Part shown: one piece after another, positions 48,401-63,400 of the stretch
Layout: each line of letters starts with the position of its first letter
Numbering within the stretch: the first letter of the stretch is position 1
NCBI RefSeq assembly: GCF_002646595.1
Contig: NZ_PDUD01000031.1
Coordinates: 124,001 to 188,000, forward strand
DNA length: 64,000 bases
Source of the DNA: Flavilitoribacter nigricans DSM 23189 = NBRC 102662
GTDB lineage: Bacteria > Bacteroidota > Bacteroidia > Chitinophagales > Saprospiraceae
Direction: 5' to 3'
Notes under the pieces: model-generated
The model's input: the letters and a program-made list of their open reading frames with translations, nothing else
Database searches by the model: none
Told to the model about the DNA's origin: nothing
Program-made: the position numbers and the translations under genes

Positions 48401-51400
48401 TGGCTTCTTCAATGGTGAAGCTCGCCGTCTCCGTACAGTTATTCGCATCCGTCACCGTAACCGTGTAAGTACCGGCAGTGACGTTAGCTAAGTCTTCTGT
48501 ATCCACGCCGTTGCTCCAAGCATAAGTGTAAGGAGCGGTGCCGCCGCTTACCACCATATCGATGGAGCCACTAGTTTCACCAAAGCAGTCTGCGTCGTCT
48601 ATTACTGTGGCGTCAAGATCAATTACCAGTTCGCTGGCTTCTTCAATCGTGAAGCTAGCCGTCTCCGTACAATTATTCGCATCCGTAACGGTCACGGTGT
48701 AGGTTCCGGCAGCGAGGTTATTCAATTCCCCGGTACTTCCACCGTTACTCCATGCGTAAGTGTAGGGTGCCGTACCACCAGTTACGACCAGAGCAATCGA
48801 ACCGCTCGCGTCGCCGAAGCAATCCACATCTTCCACTGCGGTCGCATCCAGGTCAATCACCAGGTCACTTGCATCCTCTACTGTGAAGCTGGCGGTTTCG
48901 GTACAGTTGTTGGCATCAGTAACCGTCACGGTGTAGGTGCCGGCGGTTAGATTGTTAAGATCTTCGGTAGTCGCACCGTTGCTCCATCCGAATGTATATG
49001 GAGCGGTACCGCCACTTACCACCAGATCAATAGATCCACTGGCATCACCAAAGCAATCTGCTCCGTCTACTACCGTAGCATTTAGATCAATTACCAGATC
49101 GCTGGCTTCTTCAATTGTGAAGCTAGCGGTTTCGGTACAGTTGTTGGCGTCCGTAACGGTCACCGTATAGGTTCCGGCCGTAACGTCGGTCAGATCTTCG
49201 GTGTCAGCACCGTTACTCCATGCATAAGTGTAAGGAGCTGTGCCGCCGTTTACTACCAGATCGATAGAACCACTGGCATCACCGAAGCAGTCGGCATCAT
49301 CTACCACTGTCGCGTCAACATCGACTACCAGATCGCTGGCTTCTTCGATCGTGAAGCTTGCTGTCTCCGTACAATTATTCGCATCCGTAACGGTCACCGT
49401 GTAAGTGCCCGCAGTAACGTTAGTCAGATCTTCCGTTTCTGCACCGTTGCTCCACTCGAATGTGTAAGGAGCGGTGCCGCCGCTTACCACCAGATCGATA
49501 GAACCGGAAGCATCACCGAAGCAATCCGCATCGTCAACCACTGTTGCATCAAGATCGATCACCAGATCGCTGGCTTCTTCAATCGTGAAGCTTGCTGTCT
49601 CCGTACAATTATTCGCATCCGTAACGGTCACCGTATAGGTGCCCGCAGTAACGTCGGTCAGATCTTCCGTATCTGCGCCGTTGCTCCACTCATGGATGTA
49701 AGGAGCCGTGCCACCGCTTACTACCAGATCAATTGAGCCAGAAGCGTCGCCGAAGCAATCTGCATCATCCACTACTGTGGCGTCAAGATCAATTACCAGG
49801 TCGCTGGCTTCTTCGATCGTGAAGCTGGCTGTCTCGGTACAATTATTCGCATCCGTAACGGTAACGGTATAAGTTCCAGCCGTGACGTTAGTTAGATCTT
49901 CGGTATCAGTGCCGTTGCTCCACTCGAATGTATAAGGAGCCGTGCCACCGCTTACTACAAGATCGATAGAACCGGAGGCGTCACCGAAACAGTCCGCATC
50001 ATCTACCACCGTTGCGTCAACATCAATCACCAGATCGCTAGCCTCTTCAATCGTGAAGCTCGCCATCTCTGTACAGTTATTGGCATCCGTAACGGTCACC
50101 GTATAAGTGCCTGCTGTGACGTTGGTCAGGTCTTCGGTATCAGCACCGTTGCTCCACTCGAATGTGTAAGGAGCAGTTCCACCGCTTACTACCAGATCGA
50201 TGGAGCCAGAAGCATCGCCGAAGCAGTCCGCATTATCCACTACCGTATCGTCAACATCAATTACCAGGTCGCTGGCTTCTTCAATTGTGAAGCTCGCCGT
50301 CTCCGTACAATTATTAGCGTCGGTTACCGTGACCGTATAAGTACCAGCTATAACGTTGGTCAGATCTTCCGTGTCTGCGCCATTGCTCCATTCAAATGTA
50401 TAAGGGGCCGTGCCGCCGCTGACTACCAGATCGATGGAGCCGCTGGCATCACCGAAGCAATCCGCATCATCCACTACCGTGGCATCAACATCAATTACCA
50501 GGTCGCTGGCTTCTTCGATCGTGAAACTGGCTGTCTCGGTACAGTTATTCGCATCGGTCACCGTGACCGTATAGGTTCCGGCAGTAACGTTAGTCAGATC
50601 TTCGGTATCCGCACCGTTGCTCCAAGCATAGGTATATGGAGCCGTACCGCCGCTTACTACCAAATCAATCGATCCGGAAGCATCGCCGAAGCAATCCGCA
50701 TCATCCACTACGGTGGCGTCAACATCGATCACCAGATCGCTGGCTTCTTCGATCGTGAAGCTCGCTGTCTCTGTACAATTGTTAGCGTCGGTTACCGTGA
50801 CGGTATAAGTACCAGCTGTGACATTGGTCAGATCTTCGGTGTCTGCACCGTTGCTCCACTCGAATGTGTAAGGAGTCGTGCCACCACTTACTACCAGGTC
50901 GATAGAGCCAGAAGCATCGCCGAAGCAGTCCGCATCATCAACTACCGTCGCATCAACGTCGATCACCAGATCGCTGGCTTCTTCGATTGTAAAGCTGGCC
51001 GTCTCTGTACAGTTATTCGCATCCGTAACGGTCACCATATAGGTACCAGCCGTGACGTTGGTCAGATCTTCCGTGTCAGCTCCGTTGCTCCACTCATAGG
51101 TGTAAGGAGCCGTGCCACCGCTGACTACCAGATCGATGGAGCCGCTGGCATCACCGAAGCAATCCGCATCATCCACTACCGTAGCGTCAACATCAATCAC
51201 CAAGTCGGTGGCTTCTTCAATGGTGAAGCTCGCTGTCTCTGTACAATTATTCGCATCGGTCACCGTGACTGTGTAAGTTCCAGCCGTGACGTTAGTCAGA
51301 TCTTTTGTGTCCGCACCGTTGCTCCATTCAAATGTATAAGGGGCCGTGCCGCCGCTTACTACCAGATCGATGGAGCCAGAAGCGTCGCCAAAGCAGTCCG

Positions 51401-54400
51401 CATCATCAACTACCGTTGCGTCAACATCAATCACCAGATCACTAGCTTCCTCAATGGTGAAGCTCGCTGTCTCGGTACAATTATTCACATCTGTAACGGT
51501 CACTGTGTAAGTGCCAGCCGTAACATTGGTTAAATCTTCCGTGTCTGCGCCGTTGCTCCAAGCGTAGGTATATGGAGCTGTGCCGCCGCTGACTACCAGA
51601 TCGATGGAACCGGAAGCATCGCCGAAGCAGTCCGCATCATCTACCACCGTGGCGTCAACATCAATCACCAGATCGCTAGCCTCTTCAATCGTGAAGCTCG
51701 CCGTCTCTGTACAGTTGTTGGCGTCGGTCACCGTGACGGTGTAAGTGCCCGCTGTGACGTTGGTCAAATCTTCCGTATCAGCGCCGTTGCTCCACTCGAA
51801 TGTATAAGGAGCCGTGCCGCCGCTTACTACCAGATCAATGGAGCCGCTGGCATCGCCGAAGCAATCTGCATCATCAACTACCGTGGCATCTACATCAATT
51901 ACCAGATCAGTAGCTTCTTCAATTGTAAAGCTTGCTGTCTCCGTACAGTTATTCGCATCCGTCACTGTGACGGTATAAGTACCCGCCGTGACGTTGGTCA
52001 GATCTTCCGTATCTGCGCCGTTGCTCCACTCGAATGTGTATGGAGCAGTACCACCGCTGACTACCAGATCGATGGAGCCGGAAGCATCGCCAAAGCAATC
52101 CGCATCATCTACCACCGTGGCGTCAACATCAATCACCAGATCGCTAGCCTCTTCAATCGTGAAGCTCGCCGTCTCTGTACAGTTGTTAGCATCCGTAACG
52201 GTCACGGTGTAGGTGCCCGCCGTGACGTTGGTCAGATCTTCGGTATCTGCTCCATTGCTCCAAGAGAATGTGTAAGGAGCGGTGCCTCCGCTAACTGCTA
52301 GATCAATAGAGCCACTGGCATCGCCAAAGCAATCGGCATCATCCACTACTGTGGCATCAAGATCGATTACCAGATCACTAGCCTCTTCGATCGTGAAACT
52401 GGCCGTCTCGGTACAGTTGTTGGCGTCCGTCACCGTGACGGTGTAAGTGCCCGCGATAACGTTGGTCAAATCTTCCGTATCAGCGCCGTTGCTCCACTCG
52501 AATGTGTAAGGAGCCGTGCCGCCGCTAACTACCAAGTCAATAGAACCGGAAGCATCGCCGAAGCAATCCGCATCATCAACCACCGTAGCGTCAAGATCAA
52601 TTACCAGATTGCTGGCTTCCTCAATCGTAAAGCTCGCCGTCTCTGTACAGTTGTTGGCGTCGGTCACCGTGACCGTGTAATTTCCAGCCGTGACGTTAGT
52701 TAGATCTTCCGTGTCAGCGCCGTTGCTCCACTCGAATGTGTAAGGAGCAGTGCCGCCGCTAACTGCTAGATCAATCGATCCACTGGCATCGCCGAAGCAA
52801 TCCGCGTCATCAACCAACGTCGCATCAACGTCGATCACCAGATCAGTAGCTTCTTCAATTGTAAAGCTGGCCGTCTCCGTACAGTTATTCGCATCCGTAA
52901 CGGTCACAGTGTAAGTGCCCGCTGTGACATTGGTTAAATCTTCGGTGTCTGCACCATTGCTCCAGGCGTAAGTGTAAGGAGCAGTGCCGCCGCTGACTAC
53001 CAGATCGATAGAACCGGAAGCATCGCCGAAGCAATCTGCATCATCCACTACTGTGGCGTCAAGATCAATTACCAGGTCGCTGGCTTCTTCAATCGTGAAG
53101 CTCGCCGTCTCGGTACAGTTATTCGCATCCGTCACCGTAACGGTATAAGTACCGGCCGTAACGTTAGTTAGATCTTCCGTGTCAGCACCGTTACTCCAGG
53201 TATAAGTGTAAGGAGCCGTGCCGCCGCTTACTACCAGATCGATGGAGCCACTCGCATCGCCGAAGCAATCCGCATCATCCACTACCGTAGCGTCAACATC
53301 GATCACCAGATCGCTGGCTTCTTCAATCGTGAAGCTCGCTGTCTCCGTACAGTTATTCGCATCCGTAACGGTCACCGTATAAGTGCCTGCTGTGACGTTG
53401 GTCAGGTCTTCGGTGTTTGCGCCGTTGCTCCATACATAAGTGTAAGGAGCCGTGCCGCCACTTACTATCAGATCAATGGAGCCACTGGCATCGCCAAAGC
53501 AATCGGCATCATCCACTACCGTTGCGTCTACATCGATTACCAGATCGCTGGCCTCTTCAATGGTGAAGCTCGCTGTCTCCGTACAATTATTCGCATCCGT
53601 GACGGTCACCGTATAGGTGCCGGCCGTGACATTGATCAGATCTTCCGTTTCTGCTCCGTTGCTCCAGGCATAAGTGTATGGAGCAGTGCCACCGCTTACT
53701 ACTAGATCGATAGAACCGCTAGCGTCACCGAAGCAGTCGGCATCATCAACTACCGTAGCGTCAACATCAATAACCAGATCGCTAGCTTCTTCAATGGTGA
53801 AGCTTGCCGTTTCTGTACAGTTGTTGGCATCCGTAACGGTCACGCTGTAAGTGCCCGCTGTGACGTTGGTCAGATCTTCCGTATCAGCGCCGTTGCTCCA
53901 CTCGAATGTGTAAGGAGCAGTGCCGCCGCTAACTGCTAGATCAATCGATCCACTGGCATCGCCGAAGCAATCCGCGTCGTCTACTACCGTGGCATCAACA
54001 TCAATCACCAGATCGCTGGCTTCTTCAATCGTGAAGCTCGCCGTCTCGGTACAGTTATTCGTATCTGTGACCGTAACGTTATAAGTTCCGGCCGTGACGT
54101 TAGTTAGATCTTCCGTGTCTACGCCGTTGCTCCACTCAAATGTATATGGAGCAGTGCCGCCGCTAACCACCAGATCGATGGAGCCAGAAGCATCGCCAAA
54201 GCAATCCGCATCGTCCACTACCGTGGCATCAACATCAATTACCAGGTCGCTGGCTTCTTCGATCGTGAAGCTGGCCGTCTCGGTACAATTGTTGGCATCG
54301 GTAACGGTCACCGTATAGGTGCCGGCCGTGACGTTGGTCAGGTCTTCCGTGTCAGCACCATTGCTCCAAGCATAAGTGTATGGTGCCGTGCCACCGCTTA

Positions 54401-57400
54401 CTACCAGGTCGATTGAGCCAGAAGCGTCGCCAAAGCAATCTGCATCATCCACTACTGTTGCGTCAAGATCAATTACCAGGTCGCTGGCTTCTTCGATCGT
54501 GAAGCTGGCTGTCTCGGTACAATTATTCGCATCGGTCACCGTGACCGTATAGGTTCCAGCTGTGACGTTGGTTAGATCTTCGGTGTCAGCACCGTTGCTC
54601 CAAGCATAAGTGTAGGGAGCAGTGCCACCGCTAACTACCAGATCCATAGAGCCACTCGCATCGCCGAAGCAATCCGCATCATCCACTACCGTGGCGTCTA
54701 CATCGATTACCAGATCGCTGGCTTCTTCAATGGTGAAGCTTGCCGTCTCGGTACAATTATTTGCATCCGTCACCGTGACGGTATAAGTTCCCGCCGTGAC
54801 GTTGGTCAGGTCTTCGGTGTTCGCGCCGTTGCTCCACTCGAATGTATATGGAGCAGTGCCACCGCTTACTACCAGATCGATGGAGCCGCTAGCATCGCCG
54901 AAGCAATCCGCATCATCCACTACTGTGGCGTCAAGGTCAATCACCAGATCGCTGGCTTCTTCAATGGTGAAGCTTGCCGTCTCGGTACAATTATTTGCAT
55001 CCGTCACCGTGACGGTATAAGTTCCCGCCGTGACGTTGGTCAGGTCTTCCGTGTCAGCACCGTTACTCCATGCGTAAGTGTAAGGAGCAGTGCCGCCGCT
55101 TACTACCAGATCAATCGAGCCGGAAGCATCGCCAAAGCAATCCACATCATCCACTACTGTGGCGTCAAGATCAATTACCAGATCGCTGGCTTCTTCAATG
55201 GTGAAGCTTGCTGTCTCTGTACAGTTGTTAGCATCCGTAACGGTGACGGTATAAGTTCCAGCCGTGACGTTAGTCAGATCTTCGGTATCTGCTCCATTGC
55301 TCCAAGAGAATGTGTAAGGAGCAGTACCACCGCTTACTACCAGATTGATGGAGCCGCTGGCATCACCGAAGCAATCCGCATCATCAACAACTGTCGCGTC
55401 AATATCGATTACCAGATCGCTGGCCTCTTCAATGGTGAAGCTCGCTGTATCTGTACAATTATTCGCATCCGTAACCGTGACGGTATAAGTGCCCGCCGTG
55501 ACGTTGGTCAGGTCTTCCGTGTCAGCACCGTTGCTCCATGCATAAGTGTAGGGAGCCGTGCCGCCGCTTACTACCAGATCGATGGAGCCGGAAGCGTCGC
55601 CGAAGCAATCTGCATCATCCACTACTGTTGCGTCAACATCAATTACCAGGTCGCTAGCCTCTTCAATCGTGAAGCTCGCCGTCTCTGTACAGTTATTGGC
55701 ATCCGTAACGGTCACAGTGTAAGTGCCCGCTGTGACATTGGTTAAATCTTCTGTGTCTGCACCATTGCTCCAGGCGTAAGTGTAAGGAGCAGTGCCGCCG
55801 CTGGCTACCAGATCGATAGAACCGGAAGCATCGCCGAAGCAGTCGGCATCATCAACTACAGTCGCATCAACGTCGATCACCAGATCGCTGGCTTCTTCGA
55901 TCGTGAAGCTCGCTGTCTCTGTACAGTTATTCGCATCGGTCACTGTGACTGTATAAGTACCCGCCGTGGCGTTGGTCAGATCTTCCGTATCTGCGCCGTT
56001 GCTCCACTCAAATGTATATGGAGCCGTGCCGCCGCTGACTACCAGATCGATGGAGCCAGAAGCGTCGCCGAAGCAATCCGCGTCGTCTACTACCGTTGCG
56101 TCAACATCGATCACTAGATCGATAGCTTCTTCGATCGTGAAGCTCACCGTCTCCGTACAATCATTCGCATCCGTGACGGTGACGGTGTAAGTACCAGCCG
56201 TCACGTTATTCAGGTCTTCCGTGTCCGCGCCGTTGCTCCACTCGAATGTGTAAGGAGCGGTACCGCCGCTTACTACCAGATCGATGGAGCCGCTGGCATC
56301 ACCGAAGCAATCCGCATCATCCACAACCGTAGCATCAACATCGATTACCAGATCGCTGGCTTCTTCGATCGTGAAACTTGCCGTTTCTGTACAATTATTT
56401 GCATCCGTCACCGTGACCGTGTAAGTACCCGCAGTAACGTTGGTTAGGTCTTCCGTGTCTGCGCCGTTGCTCCAAGCGTAAGTGTATGGAGCAGTGCCAC
56501 CGCTTACTACCAGATCAATCGAGCCGGAAGCGTCGCCGAAGCAATCCGCATCATCTACCACCGTTGCGTCAACATCAATTACCAGATCGCTGGCTTCTTC
56601 AATCGTGAAGATTGCTGTCTCGGTACAATTATTCGCATCAGTCACCGTGACCGTATAGGTTCCAGCCGTGACGTTGGTTAAATCTTCGGTATCTGCTCCA
56701 TTGCTCCAAGAGAATGTGTAAGGAGCGGTGCCGCCGCTAACCACCAGATCAATAGAGCCGCTGGCATCGCCAAAGCAATCTGCATCATCCACTACTGTGG
56801 CGTCAAGATCAATCACCAGATCACTAGCTTCTTCAATGGTGAAGCTGGCCGTCTCCGTACAATTATTGGCATCCGTAACGGTTACGGTATAAGTTCCAGC
56901 CGTGACGTTAGTTAGATCTTCGGTGTCAGCGCCGTTGCTCCACTCGAATGTGTAAGGAGCAGTGCCGCCGCTAACCACTAGATCGATAGAGCCACTGGCA
57001 TCGCCGAAGCAATCCGCATCATCCACTACTGTGGCATCAAGATCGATTACCAGATCACTGGCTTCCTCAATGGTAAAGCTTGCCGTCTCCGTACAGTTAT
57101 TGGCATCCGTAACGGTCACCATATAGGTTCCAGCCGTGACGTTGGTCAGATCTTCCGTATTAGCGCCGTTGCTCCACTCGAATGTGTAAGGAGCAGTGCC
57201 GCCGCTAACTACCAAGTCAATAGAACCGGAAGCATCGCCGAAGCAGTCCGCATCATCAACTACAGTCGCGTCAACATCGATTACCAGATCGCTGGCCTCT
57301 TCAATTGTGAAGCTCGCTGTCTCTGTACAATTATTCGCATCCGTAACCGTGACGGTATAAGTTCCAGCCGTGACGTTGGTCAGGTCTTCCGTGTCAGCAC

Positions 57401-60400
57401 CGTTGCTCCAGGTATAAGTGTAGGGAGCTGTGCCGCCACTCACTACCATATCAATAGAGCCACTAGCATCTCCAAAGCAGTCCGCATCATCAACTACCGT
57501 TGCATCAACATCGATCACCAGATCGCTGGCTTCTTCAATCGTGAAGCTCGCAGTCTCTGTACAGTTGTTGGCGTCGGTCACCGTGACCGTGTAAGTTCCA
57601 GCTGTGACGTTAGTCAGGTCTTCGGTGTCAGCGCCGTTGCTCCAAGCATAAGTGTAGGGAGCCGTGCCGCCGCCTAATACCAGATCAATTGAGCCAGAAG
57701 CGTCGCCGAAGCAATCTGCATCATCAACTACTGTTGCGTTAAGATCAATTACCAGGTCGCTGGCTTCTTCGATCGTGAAGCTCGCTGTCTCCGTACAGTT
57801 ATTCGCATCCGTGACGGTAACGGTGTAAGTGCCCGCTGTGACATTAGTCAGGTCTTCCGTATCAGCGCCGTTGCTCCACTCGAATGTGTAGGGAGCAGTG
57901 CCACCGCTGACTACCAGATCGATAGAGCCACTCGCATCGCCAAAGCAATCCGCATCGTCCACTACCGTGGCATCAACATCAATTACCAGATCGGTAGCTT
58001 CTTCGATTGTGAAGCTCGCTATCTCCGTACAGTTATTCGCATCGGTCACCGTGACCGTATAGGTGCCTGCAGTGATGTTGGTCAAATCTTCCGTGTCAGC
58101 TCCGTTGCTCCACTCATAGGTGTAAGGAGCCGTGCCACCGCTTACTACCAGATCGATAGAACCACTGGCATCGCCGAAGCAGTCTGCGTCATCTACTACC
58201 GTGGCGTCAACATCAATCACCAGATCAGAGGCTTCTTCAATCATGAAGCTCGCTGTCTCGGTACAGTTATTCGCATCCGTAACCGTGACCGTATAGGTGC
58301 CTGCAGTTACGTTGGTCAAATCTTCCGTGTCAGCTCCGTTGCTCCACTCATAGGTGTAAGGAGCCGTGCCGCCGCTCACCACCAGATCGATCGAGCCACT
58401 GGCATCGCCGAAGCAATCCGCATCATCAACTACTGTTGCATCAAGATCAATCACCAGATCGCTGGCTTCTTCGATCGTGAAGTTTGCTGTCTCTGTACAG
58501 TTGTTGGCATCCGTAACGGTGACGGTATAAGTTCCAGCCGTGACGTTAGTCAGATCTTCCGTATCCGCGCCGTTGCTCCACTCGAATGTGTAAGGAGCCG
58601 TACCGCCGCTTACTACCAAATCAATCGAGCCGGAAGCGTCGCCGAAGCAATCCGCATCATCTACCACCGTGGCGTCAACATCAATTACCAGATCGCTGGC
58701 TTCTTCAATTGTGAAACTTGCTATTTCCGTACAGTTATTGGCATCCGTAACGGTGACGGTATAAGTTCCAGCCGTGACGTTAGTCAGATCTTCGGTTTCA
58801 GCTCCGTTGCTCCACTCATAGGTGTAAGGAGCTGTACCGCCGCTAACTACTAGATCGATGGAGCCACTGGCATCGCCAAAGCAATCTGCATCATCCACTA
58901 CTGTGGCGTCAAGATCAATTACCAGATCGCTGGCTTCTTCAATGGTGAAGCTTGCCGTCTCTGTACAGTTGTTCGCATCCGTAACGGTGACGGTATAAGT
59001 TCCAGCCGTGACGTTAGTCAGATCTTCGGTATCTGCTCCGTTGCTCCACTCATAGGTGTAAGGAGCAGTACCACCGCTTACTACCAGATCGATGGAGCCG
59101 CTGGCATCGCCGAAGCAATCCGCATCGTCTACTACCGTGGCATCGACATCAATTACCAGGTCGGTAGCTTCTTCGATCGTGAAACTGGCAGTTTCAGTAC
59201 AGTTATTCGCATCCGTCACAGTGACCGTGTAAGTACCAGCTGTGACGTTGGTCAGATCTTCCGTGTCAGCGCCGTTGCTCCAGGCGTAAGTGTATGGAGC
59301 AGTGCCACCACTGACTACCAGATCGATGGAGCCGCTGGCATCACCGAAGCAATCTGCATCATCTACTACCGTAGCATCAATATCAATTACCAGATCACTG
59401 GCTTCTTCAATGGTGAAGCTGGCGGTCTCGGTGCAATTATTCGCATCCGTAACGGTCACGGTGTAAGTGCCAGCTGTAACGTTGGTTAGGTCTTCCGTGT
59501 CAGCACCGTTGCTCCACTCGAATGTATAAGGAGTAGTGCCACCACTGACTACCAGATCGATAGAGCCACTGGCATCACCGAAGCAGTCGGCATCATCTAC
59601 CACCGTGGCGTCAAGATCAATTACCAGATCGCTGGCTTCTTCAATGGTGAAGCTTGCCGTCTCTGTACAGTTGTTGGCATCCGTAACGGTGACGGTATAA
59701 ATTCCAGCCGTGACGTTAGTCAGATCTTCGGTATCTGCTCCATTGCTCCAAGAGAATGTGTAAGGAGCAGTACCACCGCTTACTACCAGATCAATGGAGC
59801 CGCTGGCATCGCCGAAGCAATCGGCATCGTCTACCACCGTAGCGTCAAGGTCAATCACCAGATCGCTGGCTTCTCCAATCGTGAAGCTCGCCGTCTCCGT
59901 ACAATTATTAGCGTCGGTTACCGTGACCGTATAAGTACCCGCCGTGACGTTAGTCAGATCTTCAGTATCTGCTCCGTTGCTCCACTCAAATGTATATGGA
60001 GCAGTGCCGCCGCTGACCACCAAGTCAATCGATCCACTAGCATCACCGAAGCAATCGGCATCATCTACTACTGTGGCATCAAGATCGATTACCAGGTCGC
60101 TGGCTTCTTCAATGGTGAAGCTTGCCGTCTCTGTACAGTTGTTGGCGTCCGTCACCGTGACGGTGTAAGTGCCCGCGATAACGTTGGTCAAATCTTCCGT
60201 ATCAGCGCCGTTGTTCCAAGCATAAGTGTAGGGCGCAGTGCCGCCGCTAACCACCAGATCAATCGAGCCGGAAGAGTCACCGAAGCAATCGGCGTCGTCT
60301 ACAACCGTGGCGTCAATATCAATTACCAGATCGCTAGCTTCTTCAATGGTGAAGCTGGCCGTCTCGGTACAATTATTCGCATCCGTAACGGTCACCGTGT

Positions 60401-63400
60401 AAGTGCCCGCAGTAACGTTGGTTAGATCTTCCGTATCTGCGCCGTTGCTCCACTCATAGATGTAAGGAGCCGTGCCACCGCTAACTACCAGATCAATTGA
60501 GCCAGAAGCGTCGCCGAAGCAATCTGCATCATCCACTACTGTTGCGTCAAGATCAATTACCAGGTCGCTGGCTTCTTCGATCGTGAAGCTGGCTGTCTCG
60601 GTACAGTTATTCGCATCCGTAACCGTAACGGTATAAGTTCCAGCCGTGACGTTAGTTAGATCTTCGGTATCAGTGCCGTTGCTCCACTCGAATGTATAAG
60701 GAGCCGTGCCACCGCTTACTACAAGATCGATAGAACCGGAGGCGTCGCCGAAACAGTCCGCATCATCTACCACCGTTGCGTCAACATCAATCACCAGATC
60801 GCTAGCCTCTTCAATCGTGAAGCTCGCCGTCTCTGTACAGTTGTTGGCATCCGTAACGGTCACAGTGTAAGTGCCCGCTGTGACATTGGTTAAATCTTCT
60901 GTGTCTGCACCATTGCTCCAGGCGTAAGTGTAAGGAGCAGTGCCGCCGCTTACTACCAGATCGATAGAACCGGAAGCATCGCCGAAGCAATCGGCATCAT
61001 CTACCACCGTAGCATCAACATCAATCACCAGATCGCTAGCCTCTTCAATCGTGAAGCTCGCCGTCTCTGTACAGTTGTTAGCATCCGTAACGGTCACGGT
61101 GTAGGTGCCCGCCGTGACGTTGGTCAGATCTTCGGTATCTGCTCCATTGCTCCAAGAGAATGTGTAAGGAGTGGTGCCGCCGCTAACTGCTAGATCAATG
61201 GAGCCACTGGCATCGCCAAAGCAATCGGCATCATCCACTACCGTGGCATCAACATCAATTACCAGGTCGCTGGCTTCTTCAATCGTGAAACTTGCTGTCT
61301 CGGTACAATTATTAGCATCCGTAACGGTCATCGTGTAAGTTCCTGCAGTGACGTTGGTCAGATCTTCAGTATCCGCACCGTTGCTCCAGGCATAAGTGTA
61401 AGGAGCCGTACCGCCGCTCACTACCAGATCAATGGAGCCAGTAGCATCACCAAAGCAATCTGCATCATCTACTACCGTGGCATCAACATCAATTACCAGG
61501 TCGCTGGCTTCTTCAATCGTGAAGCTCGCCGTCTCCGTGCAGTTGTTGGCATCAGTAACGGTCACCGTATAGGTACCCGCCGTGACGTTGGTCAAATCTT
61601 CCGTGTCTGCGCCGTTACTCCAGGCATAGGTGTAGGGAGCAGTGCCACCGCTTACTACCAGATCGATAGAACCGGAAGCATCGCCGAAGCAGTCCGCATC
61701 ATCTACCACCGTGGCATCAACATCGACTACCAGATCGCTGGCCTCTTCAATGGTGAAGCTCGCTGTCTCGGTACAATTATTCGCATCCGTAACGGTCACC
61801 GTGTAAGTTCCTGCAGTGACGTTGGTCAGATCTTCAGTATCCGCACCGTTGCTCCAGGCATAAGTGTAAGGAGCCGTACCGCCGCTCACTACCAGATCAA
61901 TAGAGCCAGATGCATCGCCGAAGCAATCCGCATCGTCCACTACCGTGGCATCAACATCAATTACCAGGTCGCTGGCTTCTTCAATCGTGAAGCTCGCCGT
62001 CTCGGTACAGTTGTTGGCATCCGTAACGGTCACTGTGTAAGTGCCCGCAGTGACATTGGTTAAATCTTCTGTGTCTGCACCATTGCTCCAGGCGTAAGTG
62101 TATGGAGCAGTCCCGCCGCTGACTACCAGATCGATAGAACCGGAAGCATCGCCGAAGCAGTCCGCATCATCTACTACCGTGGCATCAACATCGATTACCA
62201 GATTGGTGGCCTCTTCAATGGTGAAGCTCGCTGTCTCTGTACAGTTGTTGGCATCTGTCACCGTCACTGTGTAAGTTCCGGCAGTAACGTTGGTCAGGTC
62301 TTCCGTTTCTGCACCATTGCTCCACTCATAGGTGTAAGGAGCCGTGCCGCCGCTTACTACCAGATCAATAGATCCACTGGCATCGCCAAAGCAATCTGCA
62401 TCATCCACTACCGTGGCGTCTACATCGATTACCAGATCGCTGGGCTCTTCAATTGTGAAGCTCGCTGTCTCCGTACAATTATTCGCATCCGTAACAGTAA
62501 CGGTGTAGGTGCCAGCCGTGACGTTGGCTAGGTCTTCCGTGTCTGCGCCGTTGCTCCACTCGAATGTATATGGTGCCGTGCCGCCACTTACTACCAGATC
62601 GATAGAACCGCTAGCATCGCCGAAGCAGTCCGCATCATCAACCAACGTCGCATCAACGTCGATCACCAGATCGCTGGCTTCTTCGATTGTAAAGCTGGCC
62701 GTCTCTGTACAGTTATTCGCATCCGTAACGGTCACCGTGTAAGTGCCCGCCATAACGTTGGTCAAATCTTCCGTGTCCGCACCGTTGCTCCAGGCATAAG
62801 TGTAAGGAGATGTACCTCCGCTTACCACCAGATCAATAGAGCCGGAAGCATCGCCGAAGCAGTCCGCATCATCAACTAGCGTTGCATCAATATCGATCAC
62901 TAGATCGCTGGCTTCTTCAATCGTGAAACTCGCTGTCTCCGTACAATTATTCGCATCAGTCACCGTAACCGTATAGGTGCCGGCCGTGACGTTGGTTAAA
63001 TCTTCCGTTTCAGCACCGTTGCTCCATGCGTAAGTGTAAGGAGCCGTGCCACCGCTTACTACTAAATCGATAGAACCAGAAGCGTCGCCGAAGCAATCTG
63101 CGTCATCTACTACTGTAGCGTCAACATCAATCACCAGATCTGTGGCTTCTTCAATCGTGAAGCTTGCTGTCTCTGTACAGTTATTCGCGTCCGTAACGGT
63201 CACCGTATAGGTTCCGGCCGTGACGTTGATCAGATCTTCCGTATCAGCACCGTTGCTCCACTCGAATGTGTAAGGAGCGGTGCCGCCGCTAACCACTAAA
63301 TCGATAGAGCCACTGGCATCGCCGAAGCAATCTGCATCGTCAACAATCGTAGCGTCGAGATCAATCACCAAATCGCTGGCCTCTTCAATCGTGAAGGTTG

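Noticed and set aside
47839-62742. Recurring plus-strand open frames of about 74-77 residues within the SprB array
   Set aside because: They are antisense shadows of the repeat, spaced at multiples of 234 bp, and have no start signals or independent conservation.
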